The notes below the pieces were generated by a model. It did not search any database. It saw nothing but the letters and a program-made list of their open reading frames with translations, and was not told the origin of the DNA. From an uncultured Collinsella sp. (GTDB lineage: Bacteria; Actinomycetota; Coriobacteriia; Coriobacteriales; Coriobacteriaceae): 8,796 bases of DNA. Both the position numbers and the translations under genes were made by a program. Shown piece after piece: positions 1 to 6,358 of the stretch (positions within the stretch are counted from its first letter, which is position 1; each line of letters opens with the position of its first letter). The stretch is taken from positions 1 to 8,796 of the forward strand of contig UQSK01000061.1 in assembly GCA_900543605.1 (NCBI GenBank). Reading direction: 5' to 3'.

Positions 1-33
1 TCGTCGGCAGCGTCAGATGTGTATAAGAGACAG
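1..33. other. Illumina Nextera read-1 adapter (synthetic sequence)
   Basis: These 33 bases match the Nextera/Tn5 read-1 adapter: a 14-base overhang followed by the 19-base mosaic end AGATGTGTATAAGAGACAG at 15-33. This is library sequence, not genome. The biological sequence begins at about base 34, inside pepD. Read on the minus strand in the pepD frame, the adapter adds the peptide TCLLYTSDAAD without a stop, so an automatic gene call would give PepD a false C-terminus. Confidence 0.97.
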
Positions 34-935
34 GTGCAGGTAAAGCCGGGGTCGAAGACTTCGAGCTCGGCAGTGACGTCGGCGATGATGCCCTTTGCAA
101 TCTGGGCCGCGGCCTCGGCGGCAGCGTGATCAGCGTAGACCAGCTCGGCCTTGCACTCACGGTTGATAGCGTTGTCCTTGGTGCCGCCGTTAAAGCTAAC
201 GATGGCGGGCTCGCCGGCAACCATCAGGCGGTCGATGATGCGGGCCATGATGAGGTTGCCGTTGCCGCGCTCCAGGTGGATGTCGGCGCCGGAGTGACCA
301 CCCAGCAGGCCGGAGATGTCGAGCGTGAGGGCGCTGCCGGTCTTGTGCTCGCGCACGATCGGGCAGGTGTAGGTAACGACGACGCCGCCGGCGCAGCTGA
401 CGGTGGCAACGCCCTCCTCCTCGGAATCGAGGTTAATCATGGTGCGGGCGCTAATCTGGGACTTGTCGAGCGTCTCGGCGCCAACCAGGCCAGTCTCCTC
501 GTCGGTGGTGAACACGCACTCGAGGGCCGGATGAGCAATCGAATCGTCGTTGAGCACGGTGAGCATCAGAGCGACGGCGATACCGTTGTCGGCGCCCAGC
601 GTGGTGCCGTTAGCGGTGAGGACGCCGTCCTTGACGACCAGGTCGATACCGTCGGTCGCAAAGTCGTGCTCAACGGAACCCAACTTGTCGCAAACCATAT
701 CGATGTGGCCCTGCAGCATCACGGTCGGGGCATTCTCGGCGCCGGCAGATGCGGGCTTGCGAATGATGACGTTGTAGACCTCGTCCTGATACACGTCGAG
801 GCCGCGCTCCTTGGCAAACGCAACCAGGAAATCGCTGATGCCCTTCTCGTTGCCAGACCCACGGGGGATCGCGCTGATCTCCTCAAAGAAATGGAACAGC
901 TGGGCGGGCTCGTAGCCGGTAATCTTGTAGTCCAT
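34..935 (-). CDS. pepD: PepD, aminoacyl-histidine dipeptidase (peptidase family M20), C-terminus cut off by the contig end
   Basis: This is a cytosolic di-zinc aminopeptidase/dipeptidase that splits Xaa-His and other dipeptides in the last step of peptide use. Three hundred complete codons are present; the family is usually about 480-490 residues, so the last third is missing. Visible M20C motifs are QGHIDMVC (75-82), LGADNGIAVA (113-122), TTDEETGL (143-150), NLDSEEEG (168-175) and GLLGGHSGADIHLERGN (209-225). By comparison with Vibrio PepD (His80, Asp82, Asp119, Glu149, Glu150, Asp173), the metal ligands would be H77, D116, E147 and D170, with D79 and catalytic E146, at a constant offset of three residues. 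The last metal histidine, near residue 460, lies beyond the contig. The ATG at 935-933 follows AAGGAGG (940-946) with four bases between, a very strong ribosome binding site. The gene has its own 148-base upstream gap, so it is probably transcribed alone or heads an operon. Confidence 0.95.
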
Positions 936-979
936 GGTGCCTCCTTGGCGCAACTGGTTAGACAGTAAGACATGCGACT

Positions 980-985
980 TGTATA
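980..985 (-). promoter_or_regulatory. Candidate -10 box for pepD
   Basis: The minus strand reads TATACA, 45 bases ahead of the pepD start. No good -35 box is visible at 16-18 bases (nearest is TTTATG). This is a weak call based on position and the -10 match only. Confidence 0.25.
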
Positions 986-1063
986 TTCCCAGACTTTGCG
1001 TGCATAAACCAGTCGAAAACGCCGAGCGCCCTCGCATCATCGGCTAACGGTGAGGAAACGTCA

Positions 1064-1079
1064 CTTTATCAAGATAAAG
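1064..1079 (-). other. Small AT-rich hairpin just after the toxin stop
   Basis: CTTTATC and GATAAAG form a perfect 7-bp inverted repeat around a two-base loop, four bases beyond the toxin stop codon. It has low GC and no T-run follows on the minus strand, so it is not a convincing terminator. It may protect the transcript end, or be chance. Confidence 0.3.
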
Positions 1080-1083
1080 CAGC

Positions 1084-1611
1084 TTAGACGGGCCGCACCG
1101 AAGGGACGTTGGACCCTTCAACCAGCCTCAACGCCTGTTGAACGTTAATGCATACACCATTGGTATGTTTGATGAGATTTTTGTCCTCTGTCACGACGTA
1201 ATCGGCATCAATGCGATTGGCGACGCCCAGCATCAGGTCGTCCTCAAAGTCGTTGTGATGATACTTGAACACAAAGGAGTCGAAGACCTCGTCTGCACCG
1301 ACCGAGGCAATAATCGACTTTTGCCGAATCAGGCGAACACATGCCCACGCTGTCTCGTCGGCACCGGCGATGGCCTCGGGAGTGAGAGCCCCCTCACGGC
1401 GGGCGTCGGCCTTCATCGTCCTCCCCAGAATGTAATAGACGTCTTTGACAGACAGGGAGGACGAGAAGAGGACGATATCCTCCGCTTCCGCCGCGCGAGA
1501 AAGGAGCTCGACTATCGGCCTGGTCGCATTCGTACGAGCGAGAAAGTAATCTAGCCAGACGTTCGTGTCGATCAACAGCTTGAGCACACGTTTCGTTCCG
1601 ACGCCGCTCAT
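1084..1611 (-). CDS. PIN-domain toxin of a type II toxin-antitoxin pair (VapC-like ribonuclease)
   Basis: This 175-residue PIN-fold protein is expected to be a Mg2+-dependent ribonuclease held inactive by the upstream antitoxin. The first acidic PIN residue is D15 in LLIDTNVWLDYF (12-23). The C-terminal acidic cluster is DFEDDLMLGVANRIDADYVVTED (121-143), giving D124 or D125 and D143 as the later metal ligands; E35 is a possible middle ligand. This pattern, with a DxxD-type segment followed by ADYVVTED, resembles the longer PIN_3 class more than the compact 130-residue VapC toxins. The chosen ATG (1611-1609) overlaps the antitoxin stop as ATGA, typical of translational coupling, and has no Shine-Dalgarno of its own. 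A TTG four codons earlier (1623) is possible. The family assignment is strong; which RNA it cuts cannot be told. Confidence 0.88.
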   Translation of the reverse strand: MSGVGTKRVLKLLIDTNVWLDYFLARTNATRPIVELLSRAAEAEDIVLFSSSLSVKDVYYILGRTMKADARREGALTPEAIAGADETAWACVRLIRQKSIIASVGADEVFDSFVFKYHHNDFEDDLMLGVANRIDADYVVTEDKNLIKHTNGVCINVQQALRLVEGSNVPSVRPV

Positions 1612-1976
1612 AATTCGATCCAATCACTGAATCTCTCGCCCATCATTTGATCGTATAACTCGTCGTAATCAAAGGCTTCATCGGGGCTCGGCCTCTGAAT
1701 CGAGAACCGCTCATAAAAATTCGAAATTAACGCAGCCCCTTCCGAGACGCGGGACGAACTCGCCTTCGATCGTATGTCGTCAGGCAGGACTTCGTCATCA
1801 TTCTTTTTTGCGACGGGCATATGACCGTTCTCGGTCAAGTACTGCCACAGCTCCCTCACAGCTTGCGACGGCGTCATGCCAATATGAGTCAGTACGGCGT
1901 CTCCTGCCTCTTTGAGCTGGCGATCTATACGCACGTTCATCTGAACTGGCCGCGTGTCGAGTATTGATGTAGCCAT
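1608..1976 (-). CDS. RelB/DinJ-family antitoxin
   Basis: This 122-residue antitoxin is the first gene of the pair. Residues 13-55 (MNVRIDRQLKEAG..., then IGMTPSQAVRELWQYLTENGHMPV) match the ribbon-helix-helix DNA-binding half of RelB/DinJ proteins: beta strand MNVRID, helix RQLKEAGDAVLTHIG, turn MTPSQAV, helix RELWQYLTENG. Residues 56-122 are acidic and probably disordered until bound to the toxin (DDEVLPDD, DEAFDYDELYDQMMGERFSDWIEL). The ATG at 1976-1974 lies five bases after AAAGGAG (1982-1988). An in-frame ATG 60 bases upstream is rejected because it has no ribosome binding site and would run through the operator-like palindrome. RelB-type antitoxins usually pair with RelE-type toxins; here the partner is a PIN protein, so this is a mixed pair. 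Confidence 0.88.
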   Translation of the reverse strand: MATSILDTRPVQMNVRIDRQLKEAGDAVLTHIGMTPSQAVRELWQYLTENGHMPVAKKNDDEVLPDDIRSKASSSRVSEGAALISNFYERFSIQRPSPDEAFDYDELYDQMMGERFSDWIEL

Positions 1977-1988
1977 ATCAACTCCTTT

Positions 1989-2017
1989 GCTATACTGAAT
2001 CTCAATTTGAGTATAGC
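1989..2017 (-). promoter_or_regulatory. Operator-like palindrome overlapping the toxin-antitoxin promoter
   Basis: Perfect 8-bp arms GCTATACT (1989-1996) and AGTATAGC (2010-2017) are separated by 13 bases. A second, offset palindrome CTCAA-T-TTGAG lies at 2001-2011. The site is directly upstream of the antitoxin ribosome binding site and covers the -10 box, the expected place for autorepression by a ribbon-helix-helix antitoxin, alone or with its toxin. The palindromes are directly visible; the binding role is inferred. Confidence 0.65.
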
Positions 2018-2041
2018 ACAGCAGATTGAAGCACATTTCAA
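2010..2041 (-). promoter_or_regulatory. Promoter of the toxin-antitoxin operon
   Basis: On the minus strand an extended -10, TGCTATACT, lies at 2018-2010. A -35-like TTGAAA lies at 2041-2036. The 20-base spacer is long, but the TG extension of the -10 can compensate. The -35 overlaps a 6-bp inverted repeat ATTGAA/TTCAAT (2025-2030 and 2037-2042). Position between the clpC terminator and the antitoxin supports a separate promoter here. Confidence 0.5.
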
Positions 2042-2045
2042 TAGA

Positions 2046-2080
2046 AACGGGGGCGCCTCTTTATCGGAAACGCCCCCGTT
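2046..2080 (-). terminator. Rho-independent terminator of clpC
   Basis: A 10-bp perfect GC-rich stem, AACGGGGGCG paired with CGCCCCCGTT, has a 15-base loop (2056-2070). It begins 20 bases after the clpC stop. On the minus strand it is followed by a short, interrupted T-rich run; on the plus strand there is none, so it serves clpC. Confidence 0.82.
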
Positions 2081-2100
2081 ATACAAGGTATGTTTAATCC

Positions 2101-4743
2101 CTACAGCGCACCAGAGCCGGCTTGCATCATGCCGCCGGGGCCCGAGGTCACGCCGCCGCTCACGGGCGCGGCGTTGCCAGTGTGCGGTGCCGCCGGGACG
2201 GTATCGCCGCCGAACGCGCCGGCAGGACGCGGTGCCGGGATCTCGCCCGTGCCGTGGCTAAAGACAAACTTGCCATCGGCCACGTCGCACAGGACGGTAT
2301 CGCCCTCGCCCCACTCGCCGGCCAGAAGCTCCTCGGACAGCGGGTCTTCGATGAGCTTTTGAATAGCACGGCGCAGCGGACGCGCACCGTTGGTGAGGTC
2401 GGTGCCCTCGGCCACGATCTTGTCATAGGCCGCATCCGTGAGCTTGATGTTCATACCGTTGGCAATCAAACGCTGACGTAGGTCGTCCACCAGCAGGTGC
2501 GCAATCTTGGTCAGGTTCTCGCCCGAGAGCTTCTGGAACACCACAATGTCGTCGATGCGGTTGAGCAGCTCGGGGCGGAACAGGCGCTTGAGCTCGCCCA
2601 TCGCGCGACCGCGGATCTCGCTCGACGTGAGACCCTGCTCGCCGGTAGTGCCAAAGCCAACGCTCGCATCCTGCGCGATCTCGCGGGCGCCCACGTTGGA
2701 TGTCATGATGATCACGGTGTTGCGGAAGTCGACCGTCTTGCCCTGGCTATCGGTCAGGCGGCCCTCCTCCAGCACCTGCAGCAGGATGTTGAAGATATCG
2801 GGGTGCGCCTTCTCGATCTCGTCGAACAGCACGACCGAGTACGGGTGACGACGAACGGCCTTGGTGAGCTGGCCGCCCTCGTCGTGACCGACGTAACCCG
2901 GAGGGCTACCGATAAGCTTGGAGACCTCGAACTCGCTACCGAACTCGGACATATCGAAGCTGATGAGCGCATCCTTGCTGCCAAAGAGGTACTCGGCGAG
3001 CGTCTTGGCGAGCTCGGTCTTGCCCGTGCCGGTGGGACCCAGGAAGATAAAGCTGCCGCCGGGGCGACGCGGATCCTTGAGCGGTGAGCGGCTGCGGCGC
3101 ACGGCCTTGGCAACCGCCTCGACAGCCTCATCCTGACCGATGATGCGCGTCTTGAGCACGCTTTCGGCTTGCAGCAGGCGACGGCTCTCGCTCTCGGTAA
3201 GCGAGGACACCGGCACGCCCGAAGTCACGGACACGATATCGGCGATCTGGCTCACGTCGATGGTAAGCGGGCTGGCGTCGAGCTCGGCCGTCCAGGCAGC
3301 CTTGGCCTCGGCGAGTTCAATCTCGGCGGCCTTCTGCTGCTCGGTAATCTCGGCGGCCTTGTTCATGTCGTCGCTCTCGGTGGCCTCCTGCGCGGCGGCC
3401 TTGAGCTCCTCGATGCGATGCTCGGCTTCGCGCACCGGCTCGGGCGCGCGATTCGCGGCAATTCGAGCGCGGGCACCGGCCTCGTCGATGAGGTCGATGG
3501 CCTTATCGGGCAGGAAGCGATCCTGGATGTAGCGGTTGGAAAGGTTCGCGGCGGCCTCGATAGCACCCTGCGTATAGCGCACATGGTGGTGCTCCTCGTA
3601 GCGCGGCTTGAGCGCGGTCAGGATCTTGACCGTGTCCTCGACGCTCGGCTCCTCGACATCGATGGTCTGGAAGCGACGCTCGAAGGCCGGGTCCTTGGTG
3701 AGGTACTTGCGGAATTCCTCGGCCGTGGTGGCGCCGATAATCTGGAAGGCACCGCGCGCAAGCACGGGCTTGAGCATGGAGCTCGCATCGATGGAGCCCT
3801 CGGCAGAACCGGCACCGATGATGGTGTGCATCTCGTCGATAAACAGGATGACGTCGTCGGCTTCGGTGGCCTCCTGGATCACGTTCTTGAGGCGCTCCTC
3901 AAACTCGCCGCGATACTTGGCACCCGCCACGAGGCCCGGCAGGTCGAGCGTCCAGATATTCTGGTTCATGAGGTTCTCGGGCACGTTGCCGGCTGCAATC
4001 TGCTGAGCCAGGCCCTCGACGATGGCCGTCTTGCCCACGCCGGGGTCGCCCAAGATAAGCGGATTGTTCTTGGTGCGACGCGAAAGGATCTCCATCATAC
4101 GCTGGACTTCCTTTTCGCGACCAATTACAGGGTCGAGCTCGCCGTCGCGCGCCTTCTGCGTGAGGTTGGTCGCGAACTGCTTAAGCGTATCGGTGCCACT
4201 CCCCTTTTGCTGAGAGGCATCCGAGCCGCTAAAGAACGGCAGGCCCGCACCGGGACGACCAGCACCGGCGCCGGCGAGCGGACGCTTCTTGTCCTGGTCC
4301 TTGGCGGTGAGTTTCTCGATAGCCTTTTTGATAGAGGCGGACGACACACCCAGGCGCATGAGGATGTCCATGGCCATGCCGTTACCCTCTTCGACGATGC
4401 CAATCAGCAAGTGCTCGGTCGACACGTAGGTCTGGTTGTTCTCACGTGCCACGCGGAATGAACGCTCCATAACGCTAATGACGAGCGGCGTAAAGGCGAG
4501 CTTGGCCGCCTCGGTCTCCTCACTGGGCTCGGGAACCGTGGTCTGGACCTCCTTGAGGGTGTCCATGATGTCATCGTAGGAGATATCGAGCGAACGCAGT
4601 GCCTCGGCGGCAATGCCCTCGTCCTCCTTGGCAAGCGCGAGCAGCAGGTGCTCGGTACCCACCTTATTTGAATGAAGATCGAGCGCCTCTTGCTTGGCCA
4701 TGGACATGACCTTACGCGCACGATCGGTAAAACGGTCTAACAT
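2101..4743 (-). CDS. clpC: ClpC, AAA+ unfoldase of the ClpCP protease
   Basis: This is a cytosolic hexameric ATPase that unfolds proteins and feeds them to ClpP. It has 880 residues. Order of parts: N-domain with two Clp repeats (2-145, VGTEHLLLAL near 28-37 and VSTEHLLIGI near 107-116); AAA-1 with Walker A GDPGVGKT (232-239), pore loop GAKYRGEF (274-281), Walker B LFIDE (300-304) and arginine fingers R356-R357; a short coiled M-domain (about 435-490), typical of ClpC rather than ClpB; AAA-2 with Walker A GPTGTGKT (569-576), pore loop SPPGYVG (613-619), Walker B VVLFDE (637-642) and the ClpP-docking tripeptide V695-G696-F697. The Walker glutamates are intact, so both rings should hydrolyse ATP. 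A Gly/Ala/Pro-rich tail of about 50 residues (831-880) makes it longer than Bacillus ClpC. The start is ATG 4743, where the canonical MLDRFTDRARKVM begins, with AAGAGGAA six to seven bases upstream; a frame extension to 4821 runs through a hairpin and is rejected. Confidence 0.97.
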   Translation of the reverse strand: MLDRFTDRARKVMSMAKQEALDLHSNKVGTEHLLLALAKEDEGIAAEALRSLDISYDDIMDTLKEVQTTVPEPSEETEAAKLAFTPLVISVMERSFRVARENNQTYVSTEHLLIGIVEEGNGMAMDILMRLGVSSASIKKAIEKLTAKDQDKKRPLAGAGAGRPGAGLPFFSGSDASQQKGSGTDTLKQFATNLTQKARDGELDPVIGREKEVQRMMEILSRRTKNNPLILGDPGVGKTAIVEGLAQQIAAGNVPENLMNQNIWTLDLPGLVAGAKYRGEFEERLKNVIQEATEADDVILFIDEMHTIIGAGSAEGSIDASSMLKPVLARGAFQIIGATTAEEFRKYLTKDPAFERRFQTIDVEEPSVEDTVKILTALKPRYEEHHHVRYTQGAIEAAANLSNRYIQDRFLPDKAIDLIDEAGARARIAANRAPEPVREAEHRIEELKAAAQEATESDDMNKAAEITEQQKAAEIELAEAKAAWTAELDASPLTIDVSQIADIVSVTSGVPVSSLTESESRRLLQAESVLKTRIIGQDEAVEAVAKAVRRSRSPLKDPRRPGGSFIFLGPTGTGKTELAKTLAEYLFGSKDALISFDMSEFGSEFEVSKLIGSPPGYVGHDEGGQLTKAVRRHPYSVVLFDEIEKAHPDIFNILLQVLEEGRLTDSQGKTVDFRNTVIIMTSNVGAREIAQDASVGFGTTGEQGLTSSEIRGRAMGELKRLFRPELLNRIDDIVVFQKLSGENLTKIAHLLVDDLRQRLIANGMNIKLTDAAYDKIVAEGTDLTNGARPLRRAIQKLIEDPLSEELLAGEWGEGDTVLCDVADGKFVFSHGTGEIPAPRPAGAFGGDTVPAAPHTGNAAPVSGGVTSGPGGMMQAGSGAL

Positions 4744-4780
4744 GCTAGTTCCTCTTAGACGAGCTAGTTTTTTCAAACGC

Positions 4781-4806
4781 AAAGCGCCGCCCCGCGGCAG
4801 CGCTTT
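4781..4806 (-). other. GC-rich hairpin between the DUF2798 gene and clpC
   Basis: On the minus strand AAAGCGCTGCC pairs with GGCGGCGCTTT (11 bp with one G-T wobble) around the tetraloop GCGG. It lies 37 bases before the clpC start. The following bases, TTTGCGTTTG, are only partly T-rich. It may terminate transcripts from the DUF2798 gene, or be a leader structure of clpC if the clpC promoter is upstream of it. Confidence 0.55.
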
Positions 4807-4825
4807 GGTCTCTTTACCCATATGG

Positions 4826-4831
4826 AGTATA
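4826..4831 (-). promoter_or_regulatory. Candidate -10 box for clpC
   Basis: The minus strand reads TATACT inside a small palindrome (CATAT-GGAGT-ATATG, 4819-4833). The matching -35 position gives only GGGAAA. If used, transcription would start upstream of the 4781-4806 hairpin. I see no CIRCE, HspR-type or CtsR-type operator here. Confidence 0.28.
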
Positions 4832-4930
4832 TGTTAACCGTTGGGACCTTTCCCACCCGTAGCCGCGTGACAACGTCTACAAAAAAGGAATCGCTCGGGT
4901 CCATTTGACGGTTTGGTTTTGAGCTGCTGT

Positions 4931-5524
4931 CTAGCAGGCGGGCTCGGCGTCCATGCCCTCGGAAATGTTGGCAACCTCCTCGGCAGTGGGAGCGCCCGGC
5001 ATGTGCACGAGTTCCATGTGCGGCTCGGCAAAGACCGTGCCCATGGGGAAGGCGCGGCGGAAGACAAAGCGAGCAATCGGACCGGCCACTAGCAGGTTCC
5101 AGGGCAGGGCCATGATAAAGTTGCGCGGGATATTGATGAACCACATCGTCGGCAGCATCTGCAGGTTTGCAAGCGGGCCGCCGGGCATGTGGAACAGGCC
5201 CTCGCACGCACCGTAGAGCGACATGATGATGACCATGGGAACGACCATGCAGGAGCTGACGGCGAGCGTCATGGCGAGCGGCGAGCTCTTGCCCGGAGTG
5301 ACCAAGTACTTAAAGGCGAAACCCTTGGCAAGCGGGCTGGCGACGAACCGGTCGCAGCACACGGCAAAGATATAGGCAACGGGGAAGCCGAGCCACGCAG
5401 CGGCAACGACCTCGCCGTTGATGGCCCCGTGCTGCAGGGCAACGTTGTAGATGCTCATCCAGAGCACCATGCAAAAGCACATGATAAAGGTGAACAGCAG
5501 GCTCTCTCGTTTGTTGATAGGCAT
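4931..5524 (-). CDS. DUF2798 family membrane protein
   Basis: This 197-residue integral membrane protein appears to contain two DUF2798 repeats. The opening MPINKRESLLFTFIMCFCMVLWMSIYN is typical of the family: a short basic stretch, then a helix. Predicted membrane helices lie near 9-30, 36-57, 80-106 and 127-152. The second repeat is recognisable in LAMTLAVSSCMVVPMVIIMSLYGACEG and PRNFIMALPWNLLVAGPIARFVF. The last 40 residues are cytoplasmic or exposed and acidic. No enzymatic motif is visible and the family has no established function. The ATG at 5524 is chosen because the family motif starts there; AAAGGA (5536-5541) is 11 bases away, slightly far. A frame extension to 5569 has no ribosome binding site. 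A strong terminator hairpin lies 47 bases upstream, so expression may depend on read-through or on a promoter squeezed into that gap. Confidence 0.85.
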   Translation of the reverse strand: MPINKRESLLFTFIMCFCMVLWMSIYNVALQHGAINGEVVAAAWLGFPVAYIFAVCCDRFVASPLAKGFAFKYLVTPGKSSPLAMTLAVSSCMVVPMVIIMSLYGACEGLFHMPGGPLANLQMLPTMWFINIPRNFIMALPWNLLVAGPIARFVFRRAFPMGTVFAEPHMELVHMPGAPTAEEVANISEGMDAEPAC

Positions 5525-5571
5525 GAAGGGCAGATTCCTTTCTGTGTTGCGTCGCGGCGCCGCCAACAAAA

Positions 5572-5618
5572 ACGGGCGGGCGAGATGGAGTTACTGGGAC
5601 TTCATCTCGCCCGCCCGT
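5572..5618 (-). terminator. Strong rho-independent terminator or attenuator ahead of the DUF2798 gene
   Basis: A perfect 16-bp inverted repeat (arms 5572-5587 and 5603-5618, ending ACGGGCGGGCGAGATG) extends to about 20 bp through one G-T pair, leaving a 7-base loop (5592-5598). On the minus strand it is followed by TTTTTGTT, the right signature for termination in that direction only. It lies about 300 bases past the SHOCT gene stop and 47 bases before the DUF2798 start. It could end SHOCT transcripts or attenuate the downstream gene. Confidence 0.88.
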
Positions 5619-5924
5619 GTTACGCGCGTCTGCGACTACTTATGTGGTGGAACCAGCCTAGCACGAAACGCATGCGCTTCGTAAGCGTTGAGTTTATGAA
5701 GATACACGGTGAAAACGATCCTTGGGGACGGGGGCCGGTCTTCGAGGAGGACCAGGAGCCGCGTCGGCGATAGACCAAAGGTGTCGTATGCGGCTTTCCC
5801 TTATTCTTTATATATCCCTCTAGGCAGCATTGCCCATCTCTGAACCATCCTTCACGCATAAATAAGCCTAAACAAGTCTGATGCGGGGCGAGTTCGTTAT
5901 GGCATTCTCCTTCTGCGGACAGCG
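5619..5924. other. Intergenic region, 306 bases, no gene seen
   Basis: No reading frame here has a ribosome binding site or a recognisable product; the longest minus frame (79 residues, 5620-5859) crosses the dispersed repeat and is not protein-like. The region holds one copy of the 29-bp repeat (5675-5703), one inverted single copy of the 12-mer repeat core (TTGGGGACGGGG, 5722-5733), and an AT-rich patch on the minus strand (TATATAAAGAATAAGG, near 5800-5815) that could hold a promoter, without a clear -35. Confidence 0.6.
5675..5703. repeat. 29-bp direct repeat, copy 1
   Basis: This segment is identical, base for base, to 6725-6753. It contains the small hairpin CGCTT-CGT-AAGCG and the trailing word GAGTTTATGAAGAT. 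The two copies lie in the same orientation, 1,050 bases apart. Confidence 0.93.
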
Positions 5925-6203
5925 CTACTTGATAAGTTCGCTCTTCTTCTTGTCGAACTCCTCTTGGGTGATAACCCCCTTCTCAAGGAGCTCCTTGTAC
6001 TTCAGGAGAGTATCGGCATCTCCGCCCCTCTTGTCGGGGAGCACTGCCGCCACGATTACACCGATTAAACCCGTGATAAGCCCGAGAAGGGCATAGGCGC
6101 TGTAGCTGTAGCCCTTCTTGCTCGCAATATTGCCGGACGCGATGGCACAGACAGCCAACGGAACGAGAATGATAATGAATTCAGGACCCTTCAGTCCAAA
6201 CAT
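5925..6203 (-). CDS. Small two-helix membrane protein with C-terminal SHOCT domain
   Basis: A 92-residue protein. Two predicted membrane helices lie at about 8-26 (FIIILVPLAVCAIASG) and 35-55 (AYALLGLITGLIGVIVAAVLP), joined by the basic loop SKKGYSYS. After the charged linker DKRGGD comes a SHOCT (short C-terminal) domain at 64-92: DTLLKYKELLEKGVITQEEFDKKKSELIK, with the diagnostic LLEKGVITQEEFDKKK. SHOCT domains are thought to act in oligomerisation or protein contacts; the function of this architecture is unknown. The ATG at 6203 follows GGAGG with five bases between, so the start is firm, although the frame is open further upstream to 6308. Base composition upstream is more AT-rich than in neighbouring genes. 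Confidence 0.85.
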   Translation of the reverse strand: MFGLKGPEFIIILVPLAVCAIASGNIASKKGYSYSAYALLGLITGLIGVIVAAVLPDKRGGDADTLLKYKELLEKGVITQEEFDKKKSELIK

Positions 6204-6313
6204 GTAGACCTCCACAATACAGAGTGATTTTTTGAATTCTATAAGTATGATGGGGAAATATCTCTTGGACACATGCTGAGAAAATGGCACTTCACAGAGT
6301 GAACTCATGCATC

Positions 6314-6339
6314 CTGTATTTGTTGCTCAACAAATACAG
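6314..6339. promoter_or_regulatory. Perfect 12-bp-arm palindrome between the divergent SHOCT frames
   Basis: CTGTATTTGTTG and CAACAAATACAG are exact inverse complements with only two bases (CT) between them. The site is AT-rich and has no T-run after it, so it is not a usual terminator. It lies 110 bases upstream of the minus-strand SHOCT gene and 20 bases before the probable start of the plus-strand frame, which suits a shared operator or a cruciform site. Confidence 0.6.
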
Positions 6340-6358
6340 CAGACGGCTTCATATGCTT

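Noticed and set aside
126..968. 280-residue plus-strand open frame over pepD
   Set aside because: Antisense shadow of a gene with all M20 metal-binding motifs; no ribosome binding site or family resemblance.
1138..1554. 138-residue plus-strand frame over the PIN toxin
   Set aside because: Antisense shadow; the minus frame has the PIN acidic residues and an ATGA junction with the antitoxin.
3169..4461. 430-residue open frame on the plus strand across clpC
   Set aside because: It is antisense to the ClpC frame, whose motifs are complete; the frame is open because of high third-position GC, and its product is low-complexity G/L/H/D sequence with no recognisable domain.
4840..4860. TGGGA-CCTT-TCCCA inverted repeat upstream of clpC as a heat-shock operator
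   Set aside because: Arms are only five bases and do not match CIRCE, HAIR or CtsR consensus sites.
5641..5665. T-box-like word (GTGGTGGAACCAG) on the plus strand
   Set aside because: A T-box needs the terminator downstream on the same strand; here the hairpin lies before it and terminates on the minus strand, and no specifier stem is visible.
5189..5773. 194-residue plus-strand frame across the DUF2798 start and the terminator
   Set aside because: It runs through the terminator hairpin and the 29-bp repeat, and overlaps a family-recognised gene on the other strand.
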